A stretch of DNA of 28,995 bases. It comes from JACTMI01 sp964618415. Its GTDB lineage: Bacteria > Acidobacteriota > Thermoanaerobaculia > Multivoradales > JAGPDF01. The notes under the pieces are model-generated. The model had not been told where the DNA came from. It searched no databases and was given only the letters and a program-made list of their open reading frames with translations. The position numbers and the translations under genes are program-made. The stretch is taken from positions 1-28,995 of the forward strand of contig CAZUAT010000044.1 in assembly GCA_964618415.1 (NCBI GenBank), given 5' to 3'. Positions 1-7,670 of the stretch are shown here, piece after piece (position 1 is the first letter of the stretch; the number at the start of each line of letters is the position of its first letter).

Positions 1-1578
1 GCACGGACCTCGCGCATGCTGGTTGCGGCGCCGCTCGCTGTCGCGGCGGCCGGCCTGGGGGCGCTGGCCTGGGCGCAGTACCAGGGGGCTGCGGCGTGGC
101 GCACGACGGCGGCGGTTCTCGTAGTTCTCGCGGCGGCAGTGGCGGTGGCGCTGCGGCGCGCGCCGGCGGCGCAGCGGGACGTCGACGCCGACCGGGAGCG
201 GCTGGTCGCTTCGTTCGAGGAGCTCGCGACCGGCGACCTGGTGCGGTCCGGCCGAGTCGCCTCCGGCCTGCCGGGTCGGCTCGCCTCCGCCCTCGCCTCC
301 GCCCTGGTGCCGCTCGAGGTGCTGGCTCGGCGGATCCAGCACTCGTCGGTCGAAGTGGCCGGATCGGCGGGCGCGGTCAAGCGGATCGCGGCGGAACTCG
401 CGGCCGGCTCGTCGCAGCAGTCGGCTTCCGTCGTGGAGATCACCGCCGCCATGGAGGAGCTCGCACAGACCGCGGCGCAGATCGCCGGCAACGCCGACGC
501 GCAGGCCGACCTGGCCCGGCACGGTGCGGTCACCGGAGACGAGGGCGCGGCGGCGGTCGATCGGGCGGTGGCCGGTGTGGAGGGACTGCGGGAGCGGATC
601 GTCGCGATCGCCCGTCGGTCGAGCGATCTGGAGCGGCGGGCCGAGGAGATCTTCGGCGTGCTGGCGCTGGTCGAGGACATCGCGCGCGAAACCCACCTGC
701 TGTCGCTCAACGCGGCAATCGAAGCGGCGGGCGAACCGGGCGAGGCGGGTCGCCGCTTCGGCGAGGTGGCCGAGGAGGTGCGGCGCCTGGCGGGTCGCTC
801 GCGGGAGGCGGCGGCCTCGGTGCGCCGGCTGCTCGAGGAGTTCTCGACCTCCATCCGGGCCACCGTGGAGGCGACCGCGGCCGGAGGCGCGGAGGCCGAA
901 CAGGTGCTCGCGCGGGTCAGCGCCACCGCGGCGGCAATCGCCAACCTGCGCGGCGCGCTCGGCGACACCGCGGAGGCGGCGCGCGAGATCTCGGCCGGCT
1001 CGAACGAGCAGAAGGCTGCCTCGGCGGAGGTCGTGCAGACGCTGCGCGAGGCGTCCGAAGTCGTGCAGCAGATCGCCGACGCGCTGCGTCGCTTCTCGGG
1101 CACGGCGCGCGAGCTCGAGGAGGCCACGGTCGGGGTGCAGCTGCTCGCCCAGGGGTTCCGCCTCGATTCGCCGAACTCGCTGCGGCATCTCGCCGAGCGG
1201 TGGACCGAGGAACTGGCGCCGATTCTGGCCAGCCCCGACGCCCTCGAGCGCCGGCTCGAGGCGCTGCTCGACGAACGGCCCGATGCCGAGTGCGCCTACG
1301 TGCTCGAGCCGCGGCGCGGCCGGATGACGATCGTCGTGCAGCGCAAACTGGCGCCCGACCGCGCGGCGCTCGAAGCGATCCGCGCCGGCAGCGGTCTGAC
1401 CGACCGCCCCTGGTATCGCGCTGCGGCGCAGGCCCGGCGCGCCGTGGTGACGCCGGTCATCGTCTCGCTGCTCACTGGCGAGCGAGTGGTCGTGGCCGCC
1501 GCGCCGTTCCTGGTCGACGACGAGGTGGTCGCGGTCCTCGGCGTCGACGTCAACCTCGAGCGCTGGACCGCGGGCTGA
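1..1578 (+). CDS. Methyl-accepting chemotaxis protein with C-terminal Cache-like domain (5' end possibly outside window)
   Basis: A chemoreceptor that would control the CheA encoded immediately downstream. An ATG lies at base 16, but the frame is open to base 1 with basic residues (ARTSR) and no ribosome binding site before the ATG, so the true start is probably upstream. Numbering from that ATG: two hydrophobic segments (about 2-22 and 27-47) with almost no loop between them, a HAMP-like or linker stretch, then a long Ala/Glu-rich coiled coil with the MCP hairpin tip around residues 219-255 (HLLSLNAAIEAA, EVAEEVRRLAGRS). After the signalling domain, residues about 390-520 resemble a Cache/PDC sensor fold: RPWYRAA, then VVTPVIVSLLTGERVVVAAAP, then a closing GVDVNLERW. 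The sensor is therefore C-terminal and cytoplasmic, instead of periplasmic between the two membrane segments. The MCP assignment is secure; the Cache assignment is by motif only. Confidence 0.9.
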   Translation, partial: ARTSRMLVAAPLAVAAAGLGALAWAQYQGAAAWRTTAAVLVVLAAAVAVALRRAPAAQRDVDADRERLVASFEELATGDLVRSGRVASGLPGRLASALASALVPLEVLARRIQHSSVEVAGSAGAVKRIAAELAAGSSQQSASVVEITAAMEELAQTAAQIAGNADAQADLARHGAVTGDEGAAAVDRAVAGVEGLRERIVAIARRSSDLERRAEEIFGVLALVEDIARETHLLSLNAAIEAAGEPGEAGRRFGEVAEEVRRLAGRSREAAASVRRLLEEFSTSIRATVEATAAGGAEAEQVLARVSATAAAIANLRGALGDTAEAAREISAGSNEQKAASAEVVQTLREASEVVQQIADALRRFSGTARELEEATVGVQLLAQGFRLDSPNSLRHLAERWTEELAPILASPDALERRLEALLDERPDAECAYVLEPRRGRMTIVVQRKLAPDRAALEAIRAGSGLTDRPWYRAAAQARRAVVTPVIVSLLTGERVVVAAAPFLVDDEVVAVLGVDVNLERWTAG

Positions 1579-1582
1579 GCTC

Positions 1583-3700
1583 GTGGACGACGAACTGGCC
1601 GAGCTGCTTCCGGTCTTCGTCGGCGAGGCACGCGAACGGCTGCAGCGGCTGAGCGACCTGCTCGGCCACCTCGACAGTGACGCGGGTTCGGCGGCCGCGG
1701 TGCCGGAGATCCAGCGCGAGCTGCATACGCTCAAGGGCGCCGGGCGGATGATGTCGATCGCGCCGTTCGGCGAGCTTTGTCACGCCGCCGAGGAGCTGCT
1801 GCGGCGACGTCCGGCCAGCACCACGCGGCTGCTCACGGCGGTTCACGACGCCCTCGCGGCGATGGTCGATGCGGTCGAGGCCGGCGGCGTCGTGCAAGCG
1901 GCTGCAGCGCTGCTCGCCGAGCTCGACCAAGTGGTGCGCGCCGGGGAGCCGGCCCACAGCGACGCCGTGGCGACGCCCGACGCGGGCGGTCTGCCCGAGC
2001 CGGCTGGCGCGGGCGCGCCCGGCGCGGCGGCCGACTCGCCGGGCGACGCGGTGCCGGACGAGCGGATCGACGCGGCCCGGCTGGATGCGTTCGCCGAGCG
2101 CGGCGTGCGCGTGCGGGCCGCGGCGGTGGTCGCCGGTCGGCTGCTGACCCGTCTCGACGAGCTGGCCGACCTGGCCGAGGACGGGGTACGCGATCCGCAC
2201 CCGGCGCAGGCGCTCGCCGTGGTGGCGGCCTCGCTGCGCCAGGCGGCGACCGAGGCCGGCGCGCTCGAGTCCCGGCTCGCCCGCACGGGCGAAGAGCAGA
2301 TCGAAGCGGTCCTGGCGCTGCAGATCGTGCCGGTCCGCCCGCTCCTGCAGTCGCTGGCGCGCTACGCGCGCGACCTGGCGCGCAGCCTCGGCCGCGAGAT
2401 CGACGTGACGATCGTCGGCGGCGAGACGCGGCTCGACCGGCGCATCGCCCGGGAGCTCGACGGGGCGCTGCGGCACCTGATCGCCAACGCCGTCGACCAC
2501 GGCCTCGAGCCGCCCGCCGAACGAGCCGCGGTCGGCAAGCCGTCCACCGGCCGGCTGACGCTCGGTGCGCAGAAGGGCGGGCGCGGGGTCGAGCTGTCGA
2601 TCGAGGACGACGGCCGGGGCATCGACGGGGGTCGGGTCGCAGCGCGGGCGGTGGAGGCGGGACTGCTCTCGCGCGCCGCCGCCGAGGCGATGACGGAGTC
2701 GGAGCGCCTGCGGCTCGTCCTGCTGCCCGGCCTCTCGACCCGCGCCGAGGCGTCCGAGGTATCCGGGCGGGGGGTCGGCCTCGACGCGGCGGAAACCGCG
2801 GTCGCCCGGCTCGGCGGCGAGGTCGGCGTGCGGTCGACCCCCGGCCGCGGCACGACCGTGGTGGTCGACCTGCCGCAGGCCCGGCGGGGCGAGCAGGCGC
2901 TCATCGTCCGGGTGGGTGGCCGTCGCCTCGCGGTGCCTGCGGTTGCGGTGCGCCGTGTCGTCGCCCTTGTCGGCGCGACGGTCGAGGAGCGCGGCGGGCA
3001 CCGGGTGGCGATGCTGGAGGGGCGGCTGGTGCCGTTCGTGCCGCTGGCCGAGACACTCGGGATGTCGGACGTGTCGGCGGCCCTGCTCATCGAGGGTTCG
3101 GTGGCGGGTCGCCCGGTCGCCTTCTCGCTCGAACGCGTCGAGGGCGAGGCGGAGCTGCTGGTGCGACCGCTGCCCCGGCGGGCTGCCGCCTCGCCGCTGC
3201 TCGACGGGGCCGCGCTGCTGCCTTCCGGCGAGCCGCTGGCGGTGCTCGCACCCCTGGCGCTGCTCGGCCTCCAGACCGCAGTGCGGCGCCCCGCCCCGCC
3301 CGTCGCCGCGGCGTCGGAGCGGGCGCGAATCCACGTGCTGCTGGTGGACGATTCGCGGGTCACGCGCGAGATGGAGCGCCGCATTCTCGAAGATGCCGGG
3401 TTCCGCGTCGACGTGGCCGGGGACGGCGACGAGGCGATGCGACGCCTGGCTGGCGAGTCGTTCGACTGCCTGGTGACCGACATCGAGATGCCCGGGCTGG
3501 ACGGCTTCGAGCTGACGGCCGAGCTGCGGCGGCTCGAGCGTTTCGCGCGCCTGCCGATCGTGGTCGTCTCCACCCGCGAGCGCCCCGAGGATCGGCTGCG
3601 CGGACTGCGTGCCGGCGCTGACGCCTACCTGACCAAGCAGAGCCTGATCGCGTCGGATCTGATCGACACGGTGCGTCGGCTGACCGGAGGCGACGGGTGA
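1583..3700 (+). CDS. cheA: Hybrid chemotaxis histidine kinase CheA with C-terminal receiver
   Basis: Central kinase of the chemosensory pathway: autophosphorylates a histidine in the Hpt domain and passes the phosphate to response regulators. It begins with GTG four bases after the MCP stop. Domains in 705 residues: Hpt at about 1-105 with phospho-acceptor H48 in HTLKGAG; an Ala/Pro-rich linker where a P2 domain would be expected but is not evident; dimerisation helices; HATPase with N box HLIANAVDHGLE near 298, G1 DDGRGID near 341, F-like LLPGLSTR and G2 GRGVGLD near 395; a CheW-like regulatory domain at about 436-570; and a receiver at about 580-705 with acidic pair VDDS, phospho-acceptor D633 (TDIEMP) and the conserved Lys of LTKQ. 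The fused receiver is typical of FrzE-like and other non-enteric CheA proteins. It overlaps cheB by four bases, so the two are probably translationally coupled. Confidence 0.95.
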   Translation: MDDELAELLPVFVGEARERLQRLSDLLGHLDSDAGSAAAVPEIQRELHTLKGAGRMMSIAPFGELCHAAEELLRRRPASTTRLLTAVHDALAAMVDAVEAGGVVQAAAALLAELDQVVRAGEPAHSDAVATPDAGGLPEPAGAGAPGAAADSPGDAVPDERIDAARLDAFAERGVRVRAAAVVAGRLLTRLDELADLAEDGVRDPHPAQALAVVAASLRQAATEAGALESRLARTGEEQIEAVLALQIVPVRPLLQSLARYARDLARSLGREIDVTIVGGETRLDRRIARELDGALRHLIANAVDHGLEPPAERAAVGKPSTGRLTLGAQKGGRGVELSIEDDGRGIDGGRVAARAVEAGLLSRAAAEAMTESERLRLVLLPGLSTRAEASEVSGRGVGLDAAETAVARLGGEVGVRSTPGRGTTVVVDLPQARRGEQALIVRVGGRRLAVPAVAVRRVVALVGATVEERGGHRVAMLEGRLVPFVPLAETLGMSDVSAALLIEGSVAGRPVAFSLERVEGEAELLVRPLPRRAAASPLLDGAALLPSGEPLAVLAPLALLGLQTAVRRPAPPVAAASERARIHVLLVDDSRVTREMERRILEDAGFRVDVAGDGDEAMRRLAGESFDCLVTDIEMPGLDGFELTAELRRLERFARLPIVVVSTRERPEDRLRGLRAGADAYLTKQSLIASDLIDTVRRLTGGDG

Positions 3701-4752
3701 CTCAGCCACTGGCGGTGCTCGTCGTCGACGACTCGCCGTCGGTTCGCGCGGTCTTGCGAAGATTCCTGCGTCAGTCGGACGATCTGGTCGTGATCGGCGA
3801 AGCGGGCGACGGACGCGCCGCCGTCGATGCCGTGGAGCGGCTGCGCCCGGACGTGCTGCTGCTCGATCTGATGATGCCGGTGCTCGACGGCTACGGCGTG
3901 ATCGAACAGTTGATGCAGTCCGGCAGCGCGGTCCCGACGGTGCTGCTGACCTCGCGCGCCAACCGCTCGGAGGTCCGGCGCGCGTTCGACGCTCTGGGGG
4001 CGGGCGCTGTCGAGCTGCTCGCCAAGCCGGAGGATCCCGAGGCGTGGCACCAGCTGGCTTCGACGCTGCCCGGACTGCTGCGCGCCGTGGTGGGTACCCG
4101 GCGTCCGGCCGCACGGCGGCCGAGTCCGCCCGCCGCGGCGCCGATGCGTCCGGTCACGGCCGGGGCACCGCGACCCGCCATCCGGCGGGTGGCCATCGGC
4201 GCCTCGACCGGAGGGCCGGCGGCGCTGCGCGACCTGCTCGCGGCGCTCGGCCTCCCGCCGCCGCCGGTTCCCATCGCCGTGGTGCAGCACATCGCGCGCG
4301 GCTTCGAAGCGGGGCTCGCGGACTGGCTGGCCGGCGCGGTCGGCTTCGACGTGCGGGTGGCCGTGGACGGCGAGCTGCCGGGGCCCGGGACGGTGCGCAT
4401 CGCACCGGGCGGCAGCCATCTGCAGGTCGACGCGGACGGCCGGCTGCGGCTCGACGGCGTGAGCCCCGCCCGGCGCGGTCACCGACCGTCGGTCGACGAG
4501 CTGTTCCTCTCGTGCGCCCGGCACGATCCGGCGGCGACCGCCGCCGTACTGCTGACCGGGATGGGCAGCGATGGCGCGCAAGGGTTGCTGGCGCTGCGCC
4601 GCGTCGGCGCGCTCTGCTACGCCCAGGACGAGGGCAGCGCAGCCGTCTTCGGGATGCCTCGTGCGGCCATCGAGGCCGGCGCGGCGGAGCTCGTGCTGAC
4701 GCCGGCGGCGATCGGTGCCGATCTCGGCCGGCGCGCCCGGGAGCGCGCTTGA
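3697..4752 (+). CDS. cheB: Chemotaxis response regulator protein-glutamate methylesterase CheB
   Basis: Removes methyl groups from receptor glutamates (and deamidates glutamines) when its receiver is phosphorylated, resetting receptor sensitivity. The start GTG overlaps the cheA stop (GTGA). Of 351 residues, 1-120 form the receiver with acidic pair D11/D12, phospho-acceptor D57 (LLLDLMMP) and Lys in LAKPED. A Pro/Ala/Arg linker follows. The methylesterase domain spans about 165-350 with a complete catalytic triad: S170 in IGASTGGP, H198 in VQHIARGFE and D292 in GMGSDGAQG. Length and architecture match standard CheB, and all catalytic residues are present, so the protein should be active. Its neighbours CheA and CheR make the family assignment certain. 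Confidence 0.96.
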   Translation: MTQPLAVLVVDDSPSVRAVLRRFLRQSDDLVVIGEAGDGRAAVDAVERLRPDVLLLDLMMPVLDGYGVIEQLMQSGSAVPTVLLTSRANRSEVRRAFDALGAGAVELLAKPEDPEAWHQLASTLPGLLRAVVGTRRPAARRPSPPAAAPMRPVTAGAPRPAIRRVAIGASTGGPAALRDLLAALGLPPPPVPIAVVQHIARGFEAGLADWLAGAVGFDVRVAVDGELPGPGTVRIAPGGSHLQVDADGRLRLDGVSPARRGHRPSVDELFLSCARHDPAATAAVLLTGMGSDGAQGLLALRRVGALCYAQDEGSAAVFGMPRAAIEAGAAELVLTPAAIGADLGRRARERA

Positions 4753-6119
4753 GCGATTCGCTGCGCGAACTCGCCGAGCTGGTGCGCCGCGAGACGGGCA
4801 ACGATCTGCCGGCCGGCCGCCTGCCGTTTCTCGCTGAGGCGGCGGAGCGACGCGCCCGCAGCCGGCGCCTCCCGTCCCTGCCGGCGTACATCGAGGCGTT
4901 GCGCGCCGGCGAGCTGCGCGGCGAGTGGGAGGCTCTGGCCAGCCTGCTGACGATCAAGGAGTCGACCTTCTTCCGCGTCCCGCAGCAGTGGGAGCGCCTC
5001 GCCACTCTGCTCGTGCCCGAGCTGGTGCAGGCGCGCGCGGCCAGCCGCAGGCTGCGCTGCTGGAGCGCCGCCTGCGCAGCGGGGGAGGAACCGGCGACCT
5101 TGGCGATGGTGCTGGCCGATTCGCCGCTGCTGGCCGGCTGGGACTGGCGCATTCTCGCCACCGATCTCGATCCGGAGGCGCTCGGTCAGGCGCGACGCGG
5201 CCTCTATGGCGCGCGCGCAGTGGCGGCGGTTCCGCCCCGGCTGCGCGAGCGCTGGCTGTCGCCGCGCGGCGAACTGTTCGAACTCGATGCGCGGCTGCGC
5301 GAGCGAATCGACTACCAGCCACTCAACCTGGCGCGGCCGCCCTGGCGGCTCGATGGCGCGCCGTTCGACCTGATCTTCCTGCGCAACGTGCTGATCTATT
5401 TTCGACCCGAACTGCAGCGCGCGGTGGTGCGCGCGGTCGAGGGGCAGCTGGCCGAGGACGGGGCGCTCTTTCTCGGCGGCTCGGAGACCCTGTGGCGGGT
5501 GCAGGAGCGCCTGCGTCCCGTCGATCTCGGAGATTGCTGGTGCTACCGCCTGCTGCCCGTCGGCAGCGAAGTCGCGCCGGTGCCGGTTGCGCCGTCCGAG
5601 CGGCCGTCCAGTCGGGCCGTTGCGCCGTCGGCTACGCGGCGCCCCGCGCGGCGCAGCGGGTCGGTCGCGGGGAGTCGCGCCGCCGCACCCGTCAGCCCCG
5701 CTCCCGCCGAGCGTCGACTCGCGGCGGCCAGCCTGATCGAGGCCGACCGGCTGGCGGAGGCCGGCCGCGAGCTGGCGCTGGCGCTCGACGACGACCCGGC
5801 CGACCCGACCGTGCACGTGCTGCTCGGCATCGTGGGTGAGCTGGAACGGCGAGATGCAGCGGCCGCTGACGCCTACCGCGCGGCGCTCTACCTCGAGCCC
5901 GGACTCGCGCAGGTGCGCCTGCTGCTGGCCGGCTGCCTGCAGCGGCTCGGAGAGGCCGAGCTGGCACGCCGCCAGCTGCGCGAGGCGGTGGCGGCGCTGG
6001 AGTCCGAGGGCGGCCGGCGGTTGCCGCTGCTCGAAGGGCGGTTCGTGCCGCCTCCGGCCGAGGCGCTGCAGCGCGCGCGGGCCGCCCTGGCGGCGCCGAT
6101 CGAGCGGCGCAAGGGCTGA
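4749..6119 (+). CDS. cheR: CheR-type protein-glutamate methyltransferase with C-terminal TPR region
   Basis: S-adenosylmethionine-dependent methyltransferase that methylates receptor glutamates, opposing CheB. The likely start is TTG at 4749, which overlaps the cheB stop (TTGA) in the same way the upstream genes overlap; the reading frame stays open far upstream of this, but that part is a shadow of cheB. From this start the protein has 456 residues. An N-terminal helical domain has ESTFFRVPQQWERL; the SAM-binding region reads CWSAACAAGEEPATLA; the family signature IFLRNVLIYF is present. After about residue 285 comes a Pro/Arg/Ser linker, then a helical tail (about 320-456) with TPR-like periodicity (LIEADRLAEAGRELALAL, AADAYRAALYLEPGLAQVRL). 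Such tails occur in CheR of alternative chemosensory systems and mediate protein contacts. Last gene of the operon. Confidence 0.93.
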   Translation: MSDSLRELAELVRRETGNDLPAGRLPFLAEAAERRARSRRLPSLPAYIEALRAGELRGEWEALASLLTIKESTFFRVPQQWERLATLLVPELVQARAASRRLRCWSAACAAGEEPATLAMVLADSPLLAGWDWRILATDLDPEALGQARRGLYGARAVAAVPPRLRERWLSPRGELFELDARLRERIDYQPLNLARPPWRLDGAPFDLIFLRNVLIYFRPELQRAVVRAVEGQLAEDGALFLGGSETLWRVQERLRPVDLGDCWCYRLLPVGSEVAPVPVAPSERPSSRAVAPSATRRPARRSGSVAGSRAAAPVSPAPAERRLAAASLIEADRLAEAGRELALALDDDPADPTVHVLLGIVGELERRDAAAADAYRAALYLEPGLAQVRLLLAGCLQRLGEAELARRQLREAVAALESEGGRRLPLLEGRFVPPPAEALQRARAALAAPIERRKG

Positions 6120-6138
6120 CCGGCCGCGCGCCGGCCGG
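6120..6138. terminator. GC-rich hairpin between convergent genes
   Basis: CCGGCCG - CGCGC - CGGCCGG forms a perfect 7-bp stem with a 5-base loop, placed exactly between the stop of cheR (plus) and the stop of the DUF4388 gene (minus). There is no T-tract, so this is a candidate bidirectional pause or termination hairpin, not a classical intrinsic terminator. Confidence 0.4.
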
Positions 6139-6147
6139 CACCGCGGA

Positions 6148-7626
6148 TCAGTTGACGGGGCGGCCGAGCTGGCGACGCAGCAGTTCGTTCTCGAAGGCGA
6201 TGCCGACCTGGGCGGTGGCGACCTCGAGCAGATCCACGTCGCGCAGCTGCCGGGGCTGGTCGCCGTTGTCGGCGTAGACGACCGCGATGACGCGCTCGGT
6301 GCCGGCGACCGGAAAGACGACGATCTCGTCGTTGCGCGGGCTGCCGAGTACGGCGGCGAGCGCCGCCGGCAGCTCGGCTTCGCTGAAGCGCGCGGTGTGG
6401 ACACGGGAAGTTCCGATCGCCTGCGCCAGCAGTCCCTCCGGCACGAGCTCGAGGCGGCGCGCGGCGACGGCGAGCGGCCGTCCGTCGGCCGCCGTGCCGA
6501 AGGCACCGAGGGCCGCCAGCCGCTCGCGCTTGACCAGGAGCAGGAGCGCCCGTTCGAACGACTCCGAGACCAGCTGCATCAGATTGAGCGCCACGGTAGC
6601 GGAGGCGAGACCGGAGCGCAGCTCACCGAAAACGCGCTGGAGCCGCTGGACGCCGCGGTCGGAGATCTGCGGCAGGGCTCGCCGCTCGCCGCTCGAGGCG
6701 CTGAGCAGGTTGAGCAGGCAGGCCAGCACGGTCTCGGCCTCCGGCGGCACGGCGGCGACGGCGCCCGACCGGTAAGCGGTCTGCAGGGCGGCGGGCGTGT
6801 CGACCACGACGACCAGCCGGACGTCGGGCTGGGTGGCGCGGATCATCGCCAGCACGTCGGGATCGAGTGCGTCGGCACGCGTGTCGACGAGCAGGATGTC
6901 GGAGTCGTCGGCGCCGCCCGGCTCGCTGGCGCGTCCGAGCGCCACCCGGCGCAGCCGCGCCCGTCCGAGGAGACCGTCGCGGATCGCCTGGAACAGCTTG
7001 CGGTCCGGGGTGAGAACGCGAATGCCCGGCCCGGCGGCTCCGGCCGGCTGTGGATCGGCGATCAGGCCGTCGATCGCCGCCTCGGTCGCTTCGGCGACGC
7101 CGAGCGGATGACCGAGCCGGTTGCGCTCGTCGAAGATGCGTGCCGCTTCGAGCAGCACGACGTTGGCGGGCAGCTCCTCGGGCGGCCCGAACTCCGCGGT
7201 CGGCATCTCGATGTCGTCGATCGGCCGCAGCTCGTCGAGGGCGAAGTCGAAGCTGCCCCGGTCCCAGGTGAGGACCTGTTCGACCGCCAGTTCGAGCTGG
7301 CGGCGAACGGTACGCTGCAGGGTCGGATTGTCGATCGCGCCGGCCTCGACCAGAAGCTTGCCGAGCGACGCCTGGCTTCCGCCGGCGCTCTGCCGGGCCA
7401 TGGCCGCGTCGAGCGCGGCGGCGTCGAGGTGACCCTCGGCGACCAGCAACGCTCCGAGCCGGGGGGCCCCCGGCGCCTGGGCGGCGATCAGCGCCCCGTC
7501 GTGGAAGCCGAAGCGGGCCCGTTCGCCGTCGCGCTCGAGTTCCAGGGTGCCGGTGCGTTTGCCGAGGTGGATGAACTGGATGACGTCGGTGACGGCGACG
7601 TCCTCCAGGCTCCCGGAGATCGACAT
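6148..7626 (-). CDS. DUF4388 domain protein with degenerate receiver-like and GAF-like domains
   Basis: Predicted cytoplasmic signalling protein of 492 residues, chosen start MSISGSLEDVAV at base 7626, which is where DUF4388 (PATAN) domains begin. Residues 1-85 are the DUF4388 core (VIQFIHLGKRTGTLEL, then FHDGALIAAQ). Residues about 55-125 include two copies of a LGxLLVExGxID element seen in many such proteins. Residues about 200-305 look like a receiver fold (IRVLTPDRKLF, DILLVDTR) but only one acidic residue stands where the usual pair is expected, so phosphorylation is doubtful. Residues about 325-485 end in a GAF-like domain (VVFPVAGTERVIAVVYADN, then VATAQVGIAFENELL). It is the last gene of the minus-strand operon, 44 bases after the metal ATPase. 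In Myxococcota and Acidobacteriota such proteins accompany two-component, chemosensory or motility systems; the exact role here is not known. Confidence 0.8.
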   Translation of the reverse strand: MSISGSLEDVAVTDVIQFIHLGKRTGTLELERDGERARFGFHDGALIAAQAPGAPRLGALLVAEGHLDAAALDAAMARQSAGGSQASLGKLLVEAGAIDNPTLQRTVRRQLELAVEQVLTWDRGSFDFALDELRPIDDIEMPTAEFGPPEELPANVVLLEAARIFDERNRLGHPLGVAEATEAAIDGLIADPQPAGAAGPGIRVLTPDRKLFQAIRDGLLGRARLRRVALGRASEPGGADDSDILLVDTRADALDPDVLAMIRATQPDVRLVVVVDTPAALQTAYRSGAVAAVPPEAETVLACLLNLLSASSGERRALPQISDRGVQRLQRVFGELRSGLASATVALNLMQLVSESFERALLLLVKRERLAALGAFGTAADGRPLAVAARRLELVPEGLLAQAIGTSRVHTARFSEAELPAALAAVLGSPRNDEIVVFPVAGTERVIAVVYADNGDQPRQLRDVDLLEVATAQVGIAFENELLRRQLGRPVN

Positions 7627-7670
7627 TGCCGGCGACTCTAGCAGCCCGCCCGGAGCGGCCCGCGACACGC

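Noticed and set aside
1550..4114. Very long minus-strand open frame (854 codons) opposite cheA
   Set aside because: It is Arg/Gln/His-rich without any family motif and lies opposite clearly functional CheA/CheB domains; a typical shadow in GC-rich DNA.
4044..4748. N-terminal extension of the cheR frame into cheB
   Set aside because: The extension lacks conserved sequence and overlaps the CheB active-site region; CheR homology starts at the TTG at 4749.
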